38,747 bases of DNA from a virus. Under the pieces are notes generated by a model that saw only the letters and a program-made list of their open reading frames with translations, searched no databases and was not told the DNA's origin. Of this stretch, positions 36,487 to 38,747 are shown in pieces. Every line of letters begins with the position of its first letter. The stretch's first letter is position 1. The stretch covers positions 1 to 38,747 of the IMG/VR virus record IMGVR_UViG_3300009593_000047. The stretch is one strand, 5' to 3'. Both the position numbers and the translations under genes were made by a program.

Positions 36487-36582
36487 TCAATGCAGGCAAA
36501 CGTATGAACCTCTGTATGTTTTAGGGTAAGGACGTATACAACCCCTATAATCATATTCTAGCCACATGAGTGTAATATTCAT
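36487..36582 (-). CDS. Short ORF coupled to radA (31 aa)
   Basis: ATG 36582 overlaps the radA stop (ATGA). MNITLMWLEYDYRGCIRPYP then KTYRGSYVCLH and TGA. One Cys, then Cys-x-His at the end; not a full zinc site. It may be a real trailing peptide or a chance ORF. The 149-nt gap before the nuclease gene otherwise holds only promoter-like sequence. Confidence 0.4.
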   Translation of the reverse strand: MNITLMWLEYDYRGCIRPYPKTYRGSYVCLH

Positions 36583-37625
36583 TCTTCTATATCCTCCACA
36601 CCTTTTGCTGTCAATCTGTACTCAGCATCTGCTTGTGGATGTTCTGGTGAATCTACCATTCTTGCAATTCTTTTCTTACCTGATTTCTTAAAGTATACTC
36701 TATATGTTGCGGCATGACCTACAACATTTCCTCCTATTGGTTTGACTGGATCACCAAACATAATAGATGGATCAGTTTGAACTTGATTTGTAAATATAAC
36801 AGTACACTTAAAATAATATGATATGTTTTTAATATGTGTCATAAGTCTAGCTATTTGATTTTGTCTGTCTGCTAATGTTCCTCTACCTAGGTATTCCTCT
36901 CTAAACTGACCTATTGCACCGTCAATAATGACTAGTTTTGCCTTCTTTTCCTCCATTGTTTTAGATAAAGCGTTGATAGTTCCTAGTAATTGTTCAGTAT
37001 TTGGTGTATAAAAATAACTAATATGTTTTAAAGAGTCTTCTAATTCTTCTTTAGAATCAGCATATTCTCTTGACTTTAATATCTCAATTATTCTTCTTGG
37101 TCTGAAAGTATCTTCACAGTCAACCCATACAACATTATCACCGTTGTTAATTGTTTCAACTGTCAATGTATTACAAAACTGTGTTTTACCTGAACCAAAT
37201 TCACCATATACTTCATATACACATTCTGGTTTAATACCGCCTCCAAACAACTCGTCTATTGCTACACATTTGGTAGGAACTGACTCTAAGTTTTCTTGGT
37301 ATTCCATCAAGTCAATAATATCTAAGTCTGATTTTCTAATCATATTATTATCTTCTAATATTTTTTGAGCATTGAAAACCCATCCATCTGCTTTTGCTTT
37401 TGTTACTCCAGTAATCTCTGATATCTCACGACCACCTCTAATACAAATATCAATTAGAGATGTAACTCCAAAAGTTTCTAACTTTTTAGTTGTTACACCT
37501 CCAACTCCATCTAACTGATTTACAGATAAATCTACTTTTGGCTCGGATTCAATTTCTATAGTTTCTGACATACCATCTGATATGTCATCTTCTATATTAC
37601 CTTTATGTTCTTTTCCAAGTACCAT
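36579..37625 (-). CDS. radA: RadA/Rad51-family recombinase
   Basis: 348 aa. N-terminal helix-hairpin-helix-like DNA-binding domain (~35-95, LDGVGGVTTKKLETFGVTSL), then the RecA-type ATPase core: Walker A GEFGSGKTQ (141-149), Walker B LVIIDGAIG (231-239), L1 FREEYLGRGTLADRQNQIAR (241-260), L2 around NQVQTDPSIMFGDPVKPIGG (280-299) and the C-terminal GHAATYRVYFKKSGKKRIAR. This is the archaeal RadA layout, not bacterial RecA. It would promote strand exchange and genome repair. The annotated ATG overlaps the MCM stop by 23 bp; an in-frame ATG at 37571 (MSETIEIE) would avoid the overlap. Confidence 0.9.
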   Translation of the reverse strand: MVLGKEHKGNIEDDISDGMSETIEIESEPKVDLSVNQLDGVGGVTTKKLETFGVTSLIDICIRGGREISEITGVTKAKADGWVFNAQKILEDNNMIRKSDLDIIDLMEYQENLESVPTKCVAIDELFGGGIKPECVYEVYGEFGSGKTQFCNTLTVETINNGDNVVWVDCEDTFRPRRIIEILKSREYADSKEELEDSLKHISYFYTPNTEQLLGTINALSKTMEEKKAKLVIIDGAIGQFREEYLGRGTLADRQNQIARLMTHIKNISYYFKCTVIFTNQVQTDPSIMFGDPVKPIGGNVVGHAATYRVYFKKSGKKRIARMVDSPEHPQADAEYRLTAKGVEDIEE

Positions 37626-38747
37626 CAGGCATCACCTTAATTTGATTTGTTTTTTCCCACATTCCAAATATCTTCTGTCTTTCTAAGTCACCTATGCCTT
37701 CTGCATCAAGCTTCTTAAAGAACTCACTCATTTTTACACATCCATTTTGATCTTTACATTGATCCCATATATGTATATGTAATTGCTGTTTAGACATTTT
37801 ACCAGTACTACCAATTAATGTTGATTGATTACCAGTAGATGCTATCAAATCAATTCCAAAATTAGAGAACATATCTACTAATAAATTCTTGACCGAGTTA
37901 ATATCTTCTAATTCTACGTTTTCTTTGAATCTTAATTTAGCATGAGCCATTGATAATCTTATCAATGCTTCAAGCTGTCTTATACCTACATTTAATTCAG
38001 TGTTAGAAGACTGTCTGAGTTTCTCATATATTTTTACTATTTCATCTCTTACTTCTTTGGTAATTTTTGGTGTACATTTCTTTGCTTCATTTATGAATGC
38101 TGTCAATTCATCACTATCAAACCTACAATCACTGCTGGTTTCTGTCTCATCAAATCCATCAAGGATGTGGTTAGCTTTCATTATATCTTCTGTGACATTA
38201 ACACCATCTCTTATTAACCAAATAAGATCAAATCTTGATAATAACGGACTTGGTATGTTTATGTTATCCATTAATGATAAGTCTGGATCATAGTTACCAA
38301 ATTTTGGGTTAGCTGCCGCCATTATACTTGTTTTTGCTTCTAATGTTAATGATATACCAGCCTTGGCTATAGATACTGTTTGTTGTTCCATTGCCTCATG
38401 CATAGAAGATCTGTCATCTTTTCCCATCTTATCAAATTCATCTATGAATGCATATCCACCAGAACATAAAGGTAATACACCAGCTTGTGCTACCATTCTT
38501 CCATCTGATAGTTTTACCATACCGATAGTTAGACCAGCACTAGTAGAACCTCTACCAGATGTATAAACTGATTTTTGTGTTATACTTTTACCATATTTCA
38601 ATAGTTCAGATTTTGCCATTGAAGGATCACCAACTAATAGAATATTGATATCACCTCTCTTCTTTGTCTTGACACCCCCTACTAATTGTAGTAAACATGA
38701 CAGTTTGATGTTATCATAACCGTAAATATCAGGTGCATAACTATGAA
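37603..38747 (-). CDS. mcm: MCM replicative helicase, partial (start beyond the right edge)
   Basis: 380 residues are visible and the frame runs off the window. SYAPDIYGYDNIKLSCLLQL is the pre-ATPase MCM signature. Walker A GDPSMAKSELL (39-49), Walker B with the MCM box YAFIDEFDKM, sensor 1 SIMAAANP, arginine finger PLLSRFDLIW, a helical lid, and a C-terminal winged-helix-like domain (MSKQQLHIHIWDQCKDQNGC, EKTNQIKVMPDGTWKRT). It would unwind DNA at replication forks. Ser-Met replaces the usual Gly-Thr/Val in Walker A. Encoded just upstream of radA in the same unit. Confidence 0.9.
   Translation of the reverse strand, partial: HSYAPDIYGYDNIKLSCLLQLVGGVKTKKRGDINILLVGDPSMAKSELLKYGKSITQKSVYTSGRGSTSAGLTIGMVKLSDGRMVAQAGVLPLCSGGYAFIDEFDKMGKDDRSSMHEAMEQQTVSIAKAGISLTLEAKTSIMAAANPKFGNYDPDLSLMDNINIPSPLLSRFDLIWLIRDGVNVTEDIMKANHILDGFDETETSSDCRFDSDELTAFINEAKKCTPKITKEVRDEIVKIYEKLRQSSNTELNVGIRQLEALIRLSMAHAKLRFKENVELEDINSVKNLLVDMFSNFGIDLIASTGNQSTLIGSTGKMSKQQLHIHIWDQCKDQNGCVKMSEFFKKLDAEGIGDLERQKIFGMWEKTNQIKVMPDGTWKRT

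Noticed and set aside
1-38747. Insertion sequence, transposase or integrase
   Set aside because: No DDE or tyrosine/serine recombinase motif or IS-type terminal repeats were seen. The inverted 15-bp motif pairs are too short and too numerous to be IS ends.
1-38747. Host metabolic genes such as ammonia monooxygenase subunits
   Set aside because: They are known in some viruses of marine ammonia oxidisers, but no multi-span membrane protein of that type is encoded in this window.

Overview
This window looks like part of the genome of a tailed double-stranded DNA virus (Caudoviricetes, siphovirus-like) of an archaeon. The archaeal host is inferred from a replicative MCM helicase and a RadA recombinase in place of bacterial-type enzymes, and from archaeal promoters: TATA boxes lie about 25 nt upstream of start codons with almost no leader, and oligo-T terminators follow genes. 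Low GC and resemblance to marine viral structural proteins suggest a marine ammonia-oxidising archaeon (Nitrosopumilus-type) as host, but nothing here proves it. No large terminase, DNA polymerase, integrase, tRNA or rRNA was found, so the window is a fragment of a larger genome. Both ends cut through genes.  Layout. Positions 1-20466 hold the morphogenesis module, almost all on the minus strand. In transcription order it runs portal, two accessory genes, small membrane (holin-like) proteins, prohead protease, scaffold-like protein, HK97-type major capsid protein, decoration-like proteins, head-tail connectors, tail tube, tail assembly chaperones with a -1 frameshift site, tape measure, distal tail protein with FnIII, tail hub with a LamG insert, and adhesin or fibre proteins with duplicated domains and a Kelch-like propeller. 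Transcription units here start at TATA boxes of the form AATCTTTAWATA. Positions 20527-22713 hold tiny genes, including an operon of nine overlapping or nearly contiguous ORFs of 28-70 codons, four of them zinc ribbons. Positions 22847-29181 hold an array of mostly single-gene units, each with its own promoter (CTAG-N6-CTTATATA type) and T-run terminator, followed at a nearly fixed 11-14 nt distance by a 15-bp motif ACGCTTWWWWACCCC. About 27 copies of the motif occur between 20.9 and 30.8 kb. Some are paired as inverted repeats that bracket genes, and one cluster has four tandem copies at 28-29 bp spacing. Positions 29211-31166 are minus-strand small genes plus a candidate structured RNA.  Positions 31254-35357 form a plus-strand operon built around a MoxR/CobS-like AAA+ ATPase and a CobT-like VWA protein with an HExxH motif, joined by small zinc-finger genes. 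Positions 35341-36430 carry a mini-metallopeptidase, a zinc ribbon and two candidate PD-(D/E)XK nucleases on the minus strand. Positions 36487-38747 carry the replication and recombination pair MCM (partial) and RadA.  Working together, MCM and RadA and perhaps the nucleases would serve replication and recombination. The AAA+/VWA pair probably remodels a protein complex. The small-gene arrays are likely host-takeover or regulatory accessory genes, and the minus-strand block builds the virion. The most unusual feature is the terminator-coupled, cassette-flanking 15-bp motif in the accessory array.
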